NCBI GenBank assembly: GCA_002633025.1 | Contig: NMRB01000407.1 | Span: forward strand, 189,811 to 253,810 | DNA: 64,000 nucleotides | Source: Notospermus geniculatus | Taxonomy: Eukaryota > Nemertea > Pilidiophora > Heteronemertea > Lineidae | Direction: 5' to 3' | Shown: positions 1 to 10,482 of the stretch, one piece after another | How the letters are laid out: each line of letters opens with the position of its first letter | Position numbering within the stretch: the first letter of the stretch is position 1 | The notes under the pieces: model-generated | What the model was told of the DNA's origin: nothing | Databases searched by the model: none | What the model saw: the letters and a program-made list of their open reading frames with translations, nothing else | Position numbers and translations under genes: made by a program

Positions 1-1
1 C

Positions 2-490
2 GCATTGGTTCGAGATGAGGTTCTCCAGACGGCATTGGCAGAGGTGGAATACGTTCTCAATAGTCGCCCGATCACGCATGTATCATCTTCCGTTGACGAT
101 CCTGAAGCCTTGGCGCCAAACAACTTTCTCCTGTGCCGAAACGTCCCGCACCTGCCGCCGTGTGTTACAGAAGAGAGAGATATCTACCGAAAGGGCTGGC
201 GTCAAGCCCAAGTCATCACTGACCATTTCTGGAAACGGTGGAAGAACGAATACGTCCCGTTGCTGAACTCGCGCCAGAAATGGAAAACCCCTCAACGTAA
301 CTTGGAAATCGGGGATGTCGTCCTTATGGCAGATGACGATTCACCACGTGGACATTGGCCGCTCGCTCGTGTCGTCAGTGTCTACCCAGGAGCCGATGGG
401 TTCGTAAGGAGCGTCGAAATCAAGACGAAAAGTGGAACGAAATATCGTAGGCCGGTTACCAAGGTCTGTTTGTTGGAAGGCCAAAATTAA
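2..490 (+). CDS. BEL/Pao retrotransposon pol, C-terminal end (DUF5641), partial
   Basis: This is the last ~160 residues of a BEL/Pao pol polyprotein; the frame is open from base 2, so it continues left of the window. I see the end of the integrase region (VEYVLNSRPIT) and then the DUF5641-type module usual at the end of BEL/Pao pol, with WRQAQVITDHFWKRW, WKTPQRNLEIGDVVLM and RGHWPLARVVSVYPG. In the family this module follows the DDE integrase core and helps handle DNA during integration. The stop at 488-490 is followed by about 450 bp of spacer and a polypurine tract, the expected 3' order. No stop or frameshift is seen in this piece. The family call is firm; activity of the whole element cannot be judged. 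Confidence 0.88.
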   Translation, partial: ALVRDEVLQTALAEVEYVLNSRPITHVSSSVDDPEALAPNNFLLCRNVPHLPPCVTEERDIYRKGWRQAQVITDHFWKRWKNEYVPLLNSRQKWKTPQRNLEIGDVVLMADDDSPRGHWPLARVVSVYPGADGFVRSVEIKTKSGTKYRRPVTKVCLLEGQN

Positions 491-948
491 TGTTTGGACT
501 TTTGCTGAGATTTGGACTTTTGATATTCTGAGGATTCGCGTTGGTGTTCAGTTTAGTTGGACTTTTGTGGAACACAGTCGGACTCTTAATTTCATTTGGA
601 CTGACTTTCGTGATGTGTATTGGACTCGTAATTAATATTCGTGAGCCTAGTTGGATCATGCAACCGAGACAGTGTTGAGGCAGAATAATCCTCAGTCTTG
701 GCTGCGACGAATCTGTGTAGTCCACCCTGGATTCGTACTTAGTACCGGTATTATCGTGTCAGTGCGCGATACCTTTTTCATATATTTTCTCTCGGTAACC
801 CGGATGTGAACGGGAATTTATTTGCAACTCGCAAATATTTTGTGTTGAATATGCAGTCGAACGTGTTGAATCTAGCATACATTGGTAAAGGTCGAACTTT
901 AGAAACCCTTGCCTTGTTTGCACCACAAGTTGGCTTTCGGGGGGAGGA
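491..948 (+). other. BEL/Pao 3' spacer with TTGGACT repeats and polypurine tract
   Basis: Non-coding stretch between the pol stop and the LTR. The heptamer TTGGACT recurs about seven times between 492 and 630, often extended to TTGGACTTTTG. The purine-rich CGGGGGGAGGA at about 938-948 lies directly before a TG and fits the plus-strand priming tract of a retroelement. No other gene is seen. Confidence 0.5.
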
Positions 949-1209
949 TGTCGCGAATTGCGACTTGTCTTCGGGGCGTCACGGCCCGCGTGTTACGTTT
1001 TGTGAAGTTTATGTGAAACCGATGCAACAACGAAATAAAAGCAACGATGTTCGATTCGTTTTGAATTTCCTTTCGTCAAAATCGCTAAAAATAGTCGAAT
1101 CACGCCAGAATTACCCACAGTTACTGTTGCTCAAAGATGGTGGCCCACTAGTCATGCTAGTTCTCCCACATGACGTCGTGGCCATTCATTGTCCAAGCAT
1201 GATATAACA
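949..1209 (+). repeat. Probable 3' LTR of the BEL/Pao element
   Basis: It starts with TG directly after the polypurine tract and opens with the near-palindrome TCGCGAATTGCGA. AATAAA occurs near 1034. The end at ATATAACA (1209) is a guess based on the CA rule; no second LTR is present to confirm it. Confidence 0.4.
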
Positions 1210-1224
1210 GTACCAAATGCATCC

Positions 1225-1325
1225 TCGCAGACCTAAATTTTTGTGCCCGCGGCCCGCTTGACCAGCTTAGCCATTGAATGGTATTAAGCTTCTGACGTCA
1301 AAAGGTGAGAACTGTTCCACCGCCA
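1225..1325 (+). repeat. Dispersed repeat, copy 1 (partner at 15195-15300)
   Basis: About 100 bp that share an ordered set of motifs with 15195-15300: TTTTGTGC, CTTGACCAGCTT, CATTGAA and CTTCTGACGTCA. The copies are diverged and in the same orientation. The family is unknown. Confidence 0.5.
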
Positions 1326-1342
1326 TCTATATAGACTGTTTG

Positions 1343-1466
1343 CACGGTGGCCATGTTGGAGGTATAAACAAAAGAATTTTTCGCCAGTCACGGTCTATGG
1401 AGATTAACTTCGATTGTTTTGAAAGTCTGTTCTTTTGTTGTATGCCTCCAACATGGTCGCTGTGAC
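1343..1466. repeat. Foldback repeat, 34-bp arms
   Basis: The left arm (CGGTGGCCATGTTGGAGG followed by a run into ACAAAAGAA) is repeated in reverse complement at 1430-1466. The spacer is about 55 bp. This is a MITE-like hairpin with no coding content. Confidence 0.6.
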
Positions 1467-1621
1467 GTCGCGTGTAAACACTATTGAAAAGGTGTACGGT
1501 ATAACTACAGCCCAGTAGTAGGCCTATTGATGGTTATGTCCGCAAATAAAGACGTCACAAAAATAAAGATGTTGTTTTTGTCATACATGTACACCCATAG
1601 TCATAAGTTTATGGACACCAG

Positions 1622-2473
1622 GGCCCGTATGCATAAAGGAGGAGGTAACTATACCCTGGTTTAGCCTATTCTAAGAATTGTTATTCCTCTCTCCCCGGTT
1701 TAGAAAATTCGGTATGCATAAAACAAAGTATAACAATTCTGTGTATAACTATACTAAGTTTAAGCTTATTCCACAGTGTAGTGTTATTCCACGGTATTTG
1801 AGAGCAAAGCCTGCAGGAAATCTATTATTAGGTGATTTGGACCCTTTATGCAAATTAAGTCACAATAGAGTTATGCCTGCCGCACATTCAACTCGGGCTC
1901 CCAAGGAAGCTGACAGAGAAAACAGCTTATTCCATGGTGTAATGTTATTCCATGGTATTGGGAGTCTTTTCTCGCTATCAGACTGGTTTCATAAAATACA
2001 ATGCATGTCATGTTGGTGATCCTTATCAGGGCTCGGTTTTTCGAAAGTCCCACTGCACTATCTCTATCATGGCTTTAGGTCTTCTTGCATGGCATTATCT
2101 CCTTTTAGCACTAATCCAAAATCATCGCTACGTTAGGGTTGAACAACCACATTAATGGTTGCAATTATTTCAGTCATTTGGAGTCAGCAGCCCTTCAACA
2201 GAATACAATTTGATGATGCGCAATGATTCATTTTGCCCTATTCCACTCCTTAAACATACCCCTTGGTAGGTTTAAGTTACACCAGCAAATCTGGCATATT
2301 AACACCACAGAATAAGCTATTTCATCTTTATGCATTCGGCCGCCTATTCCATGAATAGCGTTATACCACAGTTTTGCTTAAACCACCGTTATGCATACCG
2401 ACGGTGGTACAACCCTGAAGTTATACCTGGAATAAGCTATACCTCCCCTATTCCACCTTTATGCATACGGGCC
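1622..2473. mobile_element. Harbinger-like MITE with CAG target duplication (copy 1)
   Basis: Ends are GGCCCGTATGCATAAAG and its reverse complement. It is flanked by CAG at 1619-1621 and 2474-2476. The opposite arm of the host palindrome (1592-3480) carries the uninterrupted target with a single CAG, which proves a 3-bp duplication. CWG duplications and a target resembling ACACCWGG are known for zebrafish Harbinger3-type elements, hence the call. No coding capacity. Confidence 0.7.
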
Positions 2474-3178
2474 CAGTTTTTTTACATTTTCTCAACAACA
2501 GTGCGGTGAAGAACAACCAAATTTTCACCAAGTATGGAGAATTTCGTTGGCTATGGAATGGTGATAATTTTGTTATCAAGGTTGGTTACATAATCAAGTT
2601 ATTACATAATTTGGAGAGGCATCTTTTTCCGACTTTTTCATTTTATGAAGTTTTGTTTCTTTTTAGTCCTATATCATTCAGTGGTCAAAGCAAAGACATT
2701 CTTTGAAGAAACTTTTTAAATATCTCATTTCGTTTTCATAATATCTCAAAATATCAAAATTTCGGGATTTTGAGATTTTGGGATTTTTCATGATTTTGAA
2801 GCGGAATCGTGTTCAATTCACAATGACACAGTGATTTCTGAAATTTCCCCCTGTTTCTCCTTGATTTAAGTAAAATATCTAATACTGGTTTTGCAAAAGA
2901 AAAATCCCACTTCCTCAAGCAGTGAAAAATAATTTCTTTTCTGCAAGATGCCTTACAACAGTGAATCCTAGCATATGACAATGAAAAATGAGGAAAAATG
3001 TGAAAATACCAAAATATCGAATTTTTGATATTTTGAGATATCATGAAAACGAAATGTGGTTTTCAAACAGTTTCTTCACAGATTGTCTTAGGTTTGACTG
3101 TTGCACGATATAGACCTAAAACAGAACGAAAATTCAAAAAATGAAAAAGTCGAAAAAAGATGTCTCTCAAAATTCTGT

Positions 3179-3317
3179 GGCCCTATGCATGAATAGGATA
3201 ACCCACATTTTCAAACCTTGGGAGATAATTACATATAAGAAAGAGTATAATGTGGTAGGGTCAACTTTGTCAATTTCACCAAATGTGGGTTATCCTGTTC
3301 ATGCATGGGGCCACAGA
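3179..3317. repeat. Small foldback insertion in the right arm of the 1592-3480 element
   Basis: A near-perfect hairpin with arms starting CTGTGGCCCTATGCATGA, absent from the corresponding position of the left arm. The flanks suggest a short AATT duplication. It partly resembles the GGGCC...ATGCAT ends of the CAG-flanked MITEs. Confidence 0.6.
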
Positions 3318-3482
3318 ATTATGGAATATCTTGATTATGTAAACAGCCTTGATAACGAAATTGTCACCATTCTATAGCCAACGAAATTCTCCATACTTGA
3401 TGGAAATTTGGCTGTTTTTCACTACACCGTTGTTGAGAAAATGTAAAAAACTGGTGTCCATAAACTTGTGACCATGAGTGTA

Positions 3483-4556
3483 CATATATGCTCTCATTGT
3501 GACGATGTCGCGTCGTAGCTGAAAAAGACGTCAAGCGGCGCTGCGGTCGTCGGGACGATCTAGAGACGTAACTAAGAAAGTTGAAGAAAACATGTACTCC
3601 GGGAGCCAGGGGGTGTTTGCATGCAAAAAAGTGCCACTCAGTTTCTCACTTGATCTGAATTGAGGACCATCTGGGACATCATAAAAATCAAGGTGGACAT
3701 TCAGTCCACTGGCAGCAAGGTAGATATTCAATGATTTATGCTGGACGTCGGCTTTCAAATGAATAAAAGCACTCGAATGAAAGCACTCGACATCAGCTTT
3801 GACCAAATTCTTGAAATTTCATGTTTTGGTGGGAACAGGCTGAAAATGACGGAACCTGTTTGACAACAATATTCAACACAATTTTCATATGTGCAATCGA
3901 TGATTGCTCATTTAATATAGACTTCAGATGCACCTCATCGATTTTTAGGCCTTTTGTCATTTGGGGGGGGGGGGTCGGGGAAACCCAAGGAGAAACAATG
4001 TAACACATTAAAAATTGGGTGGTTTTTTGTAAGGTCCGTGCTGTTATCCTTCTTTTGAGGAGAAATGTGATGTTGATTCAAAGATTGACTGAGCCGTCAC
4101 TGAAATAACAAAAACCTGAAATTGCAGAGCTAATTGTTTGGAAGTCCACAAATGATAAATCCCACTTTCCATGCGTCTGGGATAGTATGCATTGCCTCCA
4201 GATACATTGAAAGTAGTATAGGTGCATGTAGCCAGTTCCCAGTGGCCAGTACCCAAAATGTATTTTTATTGGGTTATTCATCATATCATATGGCGTCATC
4301 ATATCATATGGCGTCATGGTACATGTAGGATCTTTGCCTGAGAAGGGAGTCCACAGCAGGTTACACATTTACCCCCTGTGTAGGATCTTTTAAGTCCCCC
4401 TCGCACAAGGGACCAAGGCTTTAGCATGTTTAGGTCTCGTCCCACAGACCCTTGCAAGGGATCAAACTCGCGCACAATGATCCTTTCAGGATTGTAAATC
4501 AAAACATGTATTTGAATCACTCTATTTAGGCCCTAAGTTATTTTTTTAGAACATCA
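3483..4556. other. Intergenic, no gene recognised
   Basis: It holds a G-rich run at 3963-3973 and a short direct duplication (CATATCATATGGCGT twice, about 4283-4316). No reading frame here looks coding. Confidence 0.4.
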
Positions 4557-4820
4557 ATGGCGTCCTCGCTGCAACAGCAATCCAGCGTGGCTGCAGCTGG
4601 TGCTACCATTTCCTTCAATTCTGAGCTCTGCATCATATGCCAAGAGGATGATCCAGAACGGGAACCAACGAGCTCCGAAAATAGTAGAGAAAGAATCACT
4701 GAAGCAGCCTCACTTCGAAAAGACATTGTGTTTGAAAGACTGAAAAAAGTTGAGAACCGCAAATTTGTCTATCATGTTACGGACAATTACAAGTGTTATA
4801 AACAGTACACTCATAAATGA
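4557..4820 (+). pseudogene. Coding-like fragment with CIICQ motif (possible broken gene, part 1)
   Basis: An 87-residue open frame from an ATG that is Q/S-rich at first. It then shows CIICQEDDPERE, a charged helix and FVYHVTDNYKCYKQYTHK before a stop. The pattern of a CxxC near the start followed by a Y-x-Cys-Y-x-x-Y-T-H-K block resembles a family of uncharacterised invertebrate proteins I recall only loosely, so the assignment is uncertain. The frame stops just after YTHK with no GT donor at that point, which suggests either a degenerate gene or a short real protein. A second fragment of similar character lies at 5891-6100. Confidence 0.35.
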
Positions 4821-4971
4821 AATGGTCCATGGACCATGTGCTCACTCGTTGACATAATAGTGTAATGACAGAGAGAGGCACATATCATCATCATCATCTT
4901 CTTCAATCATTCCCAAGTTGCAGGACTTGGTTTTGGCCACCAGGGGTAGCGAGCATAAAGGGGGCGTAACC

Positions 4972-5245
4972 CTACGTCAGGCCTAAGCCAGGCGTAGTTT
5001 TGTATTTCATTTTTCCGTCAGGGCCGACGCTATAGCATTATTGGCCCTGGTAAGTACGGAGGAGGCCATCACAAGCTACTCATGTTCCTCACTTGGATGG
5101 GGTATTTTACTTGCCCTTGCAAAGACACAAGGTACAAGGCACCACGGCTTACTGTCCCATGCGACGGACGTGAAGTGCTGGTCGATGCCCTATCTTCGAT
5201 GCCCTATCTTCGACCAGCACTACGCCTGACTTAGGCCTGACGTAG
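4972..5245. repeat. MITE with 26-bp terminal inverted repeats
   Basis: Left end CTACGTCAGGCCTAAGCCAG and right end match as inverted repeats at about 25 of 26 bases. An internal hairpin (AGTGCTGGTCGA and its complement) surrounds a duplicated CGATGCCCTATCTT. The target duplication is unclear (possibly CC). Confidence 0.6.
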
Positions 5246-5890
5246 CCTAGGCCTACTAGGCCTAATGTTAGGGCCTAGGCCCAGGCCAAGAAGGTGTGAA
5301 AAACCCTAAGCCTAGTCCTACCTGTCCGAACAAAGGAAAAGGCAACATCATCAGATCCCCCTGACACAGCAATCAGCACAGGCCTAGGCCTAATTTAAAC
5401 AGTCACACAACCAGTGAACATGGTGAACACTGCTAGAACTGACTGTCATTGCTAAGGCCTACCTGTTACCATGGTCACTGTACTGACTGACCCCACCTTG
5501 GTCTCTGTGTGTCTGCGGTGCATTGAATAGTCACTAGATGGCTCCATTTGAATTGAAATGGATAAAAAGTGCAATAAATAACTTATTATTCGGCGGATCA
5601 TCACCAAATTTTTATTGTAGGTACACCTAATGCAGATGCATGATATATCATACGGGTTTTCAAGTTGAACAACATTTATCGGTCACACAAGTCAAAGTTG
5701 CATTTTCCAAAATGGCTGTCTGGCAGCGGTCTGTGAAGTCCGATCGCTCTGAAATTTGCTGTACACATGAAGGCTACAAAGGCACATACTTGTTAAAGTT
5801 CAGAACACATAAAAAAACAGCTGATGGCCGAAAGAGACAATTTGAGAAACCCAATGATATTGTATCTGGTCAGAGGGATCAAGGAGGCCC
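5246..5890. other. Intergenic, rich in AGGCCTA motifs
   Basis: Several TAGGCCTA-type palindromes between 5220 and 5400 and no convincing gene. An open frame from 5640 shows no recognisable domain and overlaps the next fragment in another frame. Confidence 0.35.
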
Positions 5891-6100
5891 AACATTCCAA
5901 AAGAGTTGCGCAGATCTATGTCTGTTTCTCGTGATCCACCTTGCAACCCTGACAACGTGGAGAAGTATTCCAAAAAGTGTGTTATATGTTCCGCTGCGAA
6001 ACACAACGGAGAATACAATAAATTCAGAATTTCAAAGGTGGCTAGAGCTGAATCGTTCTTAAAGGCCAATTCTGTGCTTCTAGACGACGTTTACACTTAG
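5891..6100 (+). pseudogene. Coding-like fragment with CVIC motif (possible broken gene, part 2)
   Basis: The open frame encodes SVSRDPPCNPDNVEKYSKK, then CVICSAAKHNGEYNKFRIS and KVARAESFLKANSVLLDDVY before a stop. A CxxC next to a K-H-x-G-E-Y block and a following A-x-F-L...D-D-V-Y helix look like true coding sequence. I infer it is a second exon or remnant of the gene represented at 4557-4820. The frame ends eight bases before a TA-flanked foldback element begins (6110), so the transposon may have cut it off. No function is assigned. Confidence 0.35.
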
Positions 6101-6109
6101 GTCCAGGTA

Positions 6110-6782
6110 CAGTGCAGCAGAGTCCCCAGAACATTCTGTAAATTTACATATGCTATTATTTATGTTTTCCTGTTTTGGTTCGACTCAATTTGAATTTACA
6201 TAGAAGCTTTCTGAGAGCAGTGTGAAAATATACAGTGAGTACATAGTTAACTGGTTCTGACCCAATTTTGGTGGAAGGTCATTACAGATCATTATAATAT
6301 GCAATTGAGGCCCCATAATGGGTTGTAGGTTCTAAATTCATTCATGACAGCGTGAATAGGTTTTTCTGCTTGGTGCCCTCTGTTCAGACCATGACATGGT
6401 CTAATGAAAATGATCAGTGTCAGTTTCGTCCATGATTAATCCGTTGGTTTTACATGGAAACCGACTGACCACAACTTCCAAAACCTTTCATTCATAAAGA
6501 AACCAATCACAAACAATCAATCAAGCTTTTCCAAACCAATGACTCTATAAATTGGATAGGCGACCACAAAATGACTTGGTCTAATTTCTCCTGTTGTGGG
6601 CCCCTTTTGTGGACTTAGAAAATTTTTGAGCCACAACCAGTTAACTATGTACTCACTGTAATTTGGTCAGCCTCCAGTCAAGTCTCTGTTGACATTTACT
6701 TAAGTCTGTAATTTTACAGATCCAGTCCTGGGGACGCTGCTGCAGGAATTTTCTGTAAAATCCTCTGCTATTTCTAACAGTG
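6110..6782. mobile_element. TA-flanked foldback element (CAGTG ends) with nested MITE
   Basis: Begins CAGTGCAGCAG and ends AACAGTG's complement partner, flanked by TA at 6108-6109 and 6783-6784. Inner arms share GTCCCCAG and CTGTAAA.TTACA blocks in inverted orientation. This fits a Tc1/mariner-like non-autonomous element. Its middle is occupied by another TA-flanked element (6233-6658). Confidence 0.6.
6233..6658. mobile_element. TA-flanked MITE nested in 6110-6782
   Basis: Terminal inverted repeats CAGTGAGTACATAGTTAACT (extended by GGTT) are near-perfect and flanked by TA on both sides (6231-6232, 6659-6660). Length 426 bp, no ORF of note. Tc1/mariner-like by target and CAGTG ends. Confidence 0.7.
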
Positions 6783-6796
6783 TAGAATGTAGACTA

Positions 6797-6935
6797 AGGG
6801 CTGATTCATACTCGCTTGCGGACCGTCAAGCGCATGAAACTGATCGCAGGTTTCCACGACGTGAATGTGCACACGCAGTGAAATTGATCATAGTCGGCGC
6901 AAAATCCGGACGGAGTATGAATCAGCCTTTAGTCG
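6797..6935. repeat. Short MITE, GGCTGATTCATACT ends
   Basis: AGGGCTGATTCATACTCG and its complement bound about 135 bp; CTAA/TTAG flanks are consistent with a TWA target. A single end of a similar sequence (AAAGGCCAATTCATACTT) occurs near 41360. Confidence 0.55.
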
Positions 6936-7270
6936 CAAGAAAAGAAAAGTTGACCGTGTTTAAAAATGTGGTCAAGGAATTACTACCAGAGTTGAAAAAT
7001 GTTCGAAAATTTCCAACATGGAGAAAGCCCTCCTAAAATAGTACGGTGACGTGGCTAAATCGACTCAGTCGACGCCTACCTCCACGGCAGAGCCAATAGA
7101 ATATTATTGAAGACCGGAAGTAGTCAATCAGCTGGACATGCGCAGGAGGCCTCTACTGTGAATTTATCACACTTTCAAATGCATTTTTTGAGATGTCAGA
7201 TCGAACTTCAGATTACCAATATGCTCAAATTGTTCTTAACACGTTTATCTATTGCAAAACGTTGACATTA

Positions 7271-7660
7271 GGGAGTTTTCGCAAATCTGACGAAAAACGA
7301 AGTACGACATACGAAATTGGACGTCATATCCATGACGTAATGTATTTCAGGAAATTGCTGGTACCACAAATATCGCCTGCTGCAAGAGCGTCTTGTAGCG
7401 TATGACGTGAGAACGACAGAGGTACGGTTTATATTAAACTATGAAATTTATCTTTCGTTTCCACTTCGTTGATACGAATTGGAAATTTAAAAATTCGAGA
7501 TGCGCCATAACTCTTTCGATCATACATGACATGCTAAAAGACGCACTGGCAGGAGGGACATTTGTGGTACCAACCATTTCCCGAAATACATTACGTCATG
7601 GATATGACGTACAATTTCGTATTTCGTACCTCGTTTTTCGTCAGATTTGCGAAAACTCCC
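7271..7660. mobile_element. 390-bp palindromic MITE, TA-flanked
   Basis: Ends GGGAGTTTTCGCAAATCTGA; inverted arms extend about 130 bp through TTCGTCAGATTTGCG and CCATGACGTAATGTATTTC. TA on both sides (7269-7270, 7661-7662). No coding content. Confidence 0.65.
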
Positions 7661-8224
7661 TATTATCTTGATTTTTATAATACTCAGCTGACAAAAACGC
7701 AGCCTTCGGCACAAAATTCCGGCATTTTAGCTGACGCATGCTAGTCGCATGAGAGTCGATGCAATTCATTGAATCTTGGAATAAGATCGCGGAAAAATAA
7801 GAACGTTATCATGAAGAAGGGAATTCCCGCCGCATATAAACATTGTCGTTCAGCCGGTCGCTGTCGGAGATTTTACAAAATCCTTTCGCCCAAAATACTG
7901 TGTTAACTTCTTTGTATTCAAAACATTGTTTGCCATATTTGGTAGGAACCAATAGTTGTATTGTACGTGCACGCGTCTCGTTACTGTGGTTTCCTTTTGT
8001 AGGCCTCGACCATGTCGACGTGCATGACTTAATTTTTAAGGGAATTCCTATTATATTCCAAATTAGGGCTCCAACCAATCAAATTTCGTTCCGGACCTTT
8101 TCCACTGTATGCATTGACTTCTAACAGTCGTGCCTCGATCAGGTTGTCAGCGCAGCCTTCCTTGAGCATGTTAGACCGAACACTGTCCTGATTAAAAATA
8201 CTAGGAGAGACGCAAAAGCAAATG

Positions 8225-8366
8225 GATAGACTGGCACCCGGTCTCCTGGGCAGTGTTCGGTCGAACTGTAGAATGACGTCACTCGTCGGGAATCTGCCGT
8301 AAGATCATTTGCTTTCACACCGGTCTTCGAATGCAAGCTGCCCAGAAGACCAGGTACCAGTCTATG
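8225..8366. repeat. Hairpin with 28-bp arms
   Basis: ATAGACTGGCACCCGGTCTC at 8226 pairs with its near-complement ending at 8366. A further short copy of the CGAACACTG motif lies just upstream. Unclassified. Confidence 0.5.
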
Positions 8367-8454
8367 AGCTTGTTGAGTGGTCACCCTCCCAAGATGGGGA
8401 TTCCCAACACGTCATTTCAATTACCCAATCACAGCCTTCGTTTCTTTGCCTTCC

Positions 8455-8545
8455 CAGAATTCCGTTTTACCGAATGAAAATGAAATTTCACCGAACGAAT
8501 TGAATTTTACCGAATGAGAATGTGATTTTACCGAAAGAGACATAC
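8455..8545 (+). repeat. Minisatellite TTTTACCGAATGAAAATGTAA, block 1
   Basis: Four imperfect copies of a ~22-bp unit built on ACCGAATGA. A ~430-bp segment separates it from the larger block at 8970-9262. Confidence 0.7.
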
Positions 8546-8969
8546 TCCACGACAGCGTTGAAATTTTTTGACGTCATCGGACAAAAATTTTAACACTGCC
8601 ATCGACGCTAGATCGCCATCTTGAAACCCTTGACGTCATCGTCGGCGGGCTGGTCTATCACGTGACACGAACTTCTTTTTCAAAATGGTATTATTTGCAG
8701 AAAACAGTATTTATCTTGTCGAAAATGAAACAGAATAACTTTATTATTACTTTATATCTACTCCACCGATGTTTGTATCACTCTATACCTTTATACACCT
8801 ATTTTCAACGATCTATATTGTAGGCGTAGAAACGAGTGATGGGGTGACCGCTTAACTATTGGAAGAATTTCTACTGTTCGCTCCGCGCTCGCACTACTTT
8901 TCAAGATGGAAACCTAGCGTCGATACTAGTGGTGATATACTCTGATATCGCCACCTAGCGTCAAGTTTG
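8546..8969. repeat. Segment splitting the ACCGAATGA minisatellite; inverted ends
   Basis: Near its ends it carries the inverted pair ATCGACGCTAGATCGCCATC and the complement of CCTAGCGTCGAT, so it is probably an insertion or an older foldback. No gene. Confidence 0.4.
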
Positions 8970-9262
8970 CGAAAGAGAATGTAAATTTACCGAATGAAAA
9001 TGAAGTTTTACCGAACGAATTGTATTTTACCGAATGAGAATGTAATTTTACCGATTGAAAATGTCATTTTACCGAATGAATTGTATTTTACCGAATGAGA
9101 ATGTAATTTTACCGACTAAAAATGTAAGTTTACCGAATGAAAATGGCATTTTACCGAACGAATTGTATTTTACCGAATGAGAATGTAATTTTACCGAATG
9201 AAAATGTCATTTTACCGAATGAGAATTGTAATTTTACCGAATGAATTGTATTTTACCGAATA
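8970..9262 (+). repeat. Minisatellite TTTTACCGAATGAAAATGTAA, block 2
   Basis: About 13 imperfect copies of the 21-22-bp unit, with variants ACCGAACGAATTG, ACCGAATGAGAATG and ACCGAATGAAAATG alternating. Confidence 0.75.
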
Positions 9263-9822
9263 TTGCAACGGATATCATGCCATAGGCGAGTCCATTCAGG
9301 CGCAGTTGGAGGGATCCCGTCACAATCACAAGATCTTTCAACGGCGCTCGCTGAACGAGGGTACACAAACAGAGATGCGAAATTTTTGGAAAGTGACTTC
9401 TGTTATAAATCATTTTGTGTGTTGTCCTTTGTGCTCTATTTTTGGATAATGATGAAATCGGGGGTTACTTTTCGTATGAAGGAATAACTTGAACTCTTCA
9501 GCATTATTCCATCAAAACAGTGGACTAAATGCACTTAGAAGTACCTTACCTTTGATGACAACAGTGTTTTCTGCCATCACATGCGACTTAAAGAACATCA
9601 TTACATATCCAACAGATTGTATTACTGTAACTCAACATTTTTGCTGAACTTGGAGGAATAAAATAATTACTCCAAGTGCTGAAGGAGCAGGTCATGTACA
9701 GGTGTATTTTTGCTACATACAGATGGATACTTTGGAAACTTCGTCAGTTCATTATTGAAGATCGATGGTCAGGGTGTCTACAGCCTGAGCACCAAAATTA
9801 AGACCTTTTAACGACTATTTAA

Positions 9823-10482
9823 AGGGAGACATGCGAAAAATATTGCCTGGCGGGCACAAGTTGCCTTTTTTTTGATTAGCGCACAGTGCCGTCTGTTAAA
9901 GCCCCACTGTATTGAATGTGAAAAACGCAAATCATCGCCGCGATTCTCGCACGACGTCACGACGTCAGCGTAGTGTAAAATGTACTACGCTCTGTGTGAA
10001 TACATTAGGAGCTCTCCCTGCAGTTTTTTCCAATGCGTGCTGAAAACTAGGCCTTGATTCTGTGAAGTGCGCATCAGACAAGCATTTTGGGGACCTTCAC
10101 GAGCCTATGAGACCTCTATGTGCACTCTCCTAACTTTTTGAAAATATCGTAAAATTCAATACTGTGGGGCTTTAATACGCGGTGACACTCCGCTATAGCA
10201 CAGGCCCCCGGAGAACGATCAGTGAGTTTAGAACACGTATCTAACCAAAAAAACACTAGTTTGTAAAAAACACACCTCGAGCTCACGAATTTGTGAGCTC
10301 GTGGTGTGTTTTTAGATACGTGTTGTGTTTTTTAGATACGTTTGGTTAGATACGTGTTCTAAACTCACTGAACGTTCTCCAGGGGCCTGTGCTATAGCAT
10401 AGTGTCACCGCGTATTAACAGACGGCGCTGTGCGCTAATCAAAACTTGTGCCCGCCGGGTAATATTTTTCGCATGTCTCCCT
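9823..10482. mobile_element. TTAA-flanked 660-bp foldback element
   Basis: Ends AGGGAGACATGCGAAAAATA and complement, flanked by TTAA (9819-9822 and 10483-10486). The arms reach the centre near 10290 (GAGCTCACGAATTTGTGAGC), so nearly the whole element is one hairpin. The TTAA duplication points to Kolobok or piggyBac. A second TTAA element is inserted in the left arm. Confidence 0.75.
9900..10171. mobile_element. TTAA-flanked MITE nested in 9823-10482
   Basis: Ends AGCCCCACTGTATTGAAT and complement. TTAA at 9896-9899 and 10172-10175; the right arm of the host palindrome shows the empty site with one TTAA. Length 272 bp, no ORF. Confidence 0.8.

Larger units (their letters stand above)
1592..3480. 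mobile_element. Tc1/mariner-like palindromic element, TA-flanked, with two nested insertions
   Basis: The termini CACCCATAGTCATAAG (left) and the reverse complement of ...CATGAGTG (right) match as inverted repeats and are flanked by TA on both sides (1590-1591 and 3481-3482), the Tc1/mariner target. The arms run inward for several hundred bases to a centre near 2760-3010 but are interrupted by a CAG-flanked MITE in the left arm and a small foldback in the right. No transposase is seen, so this is a non-autonomous foldback form. Each intact arm serves as the empty site for the insertion in the other. Confidence 0.75.
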
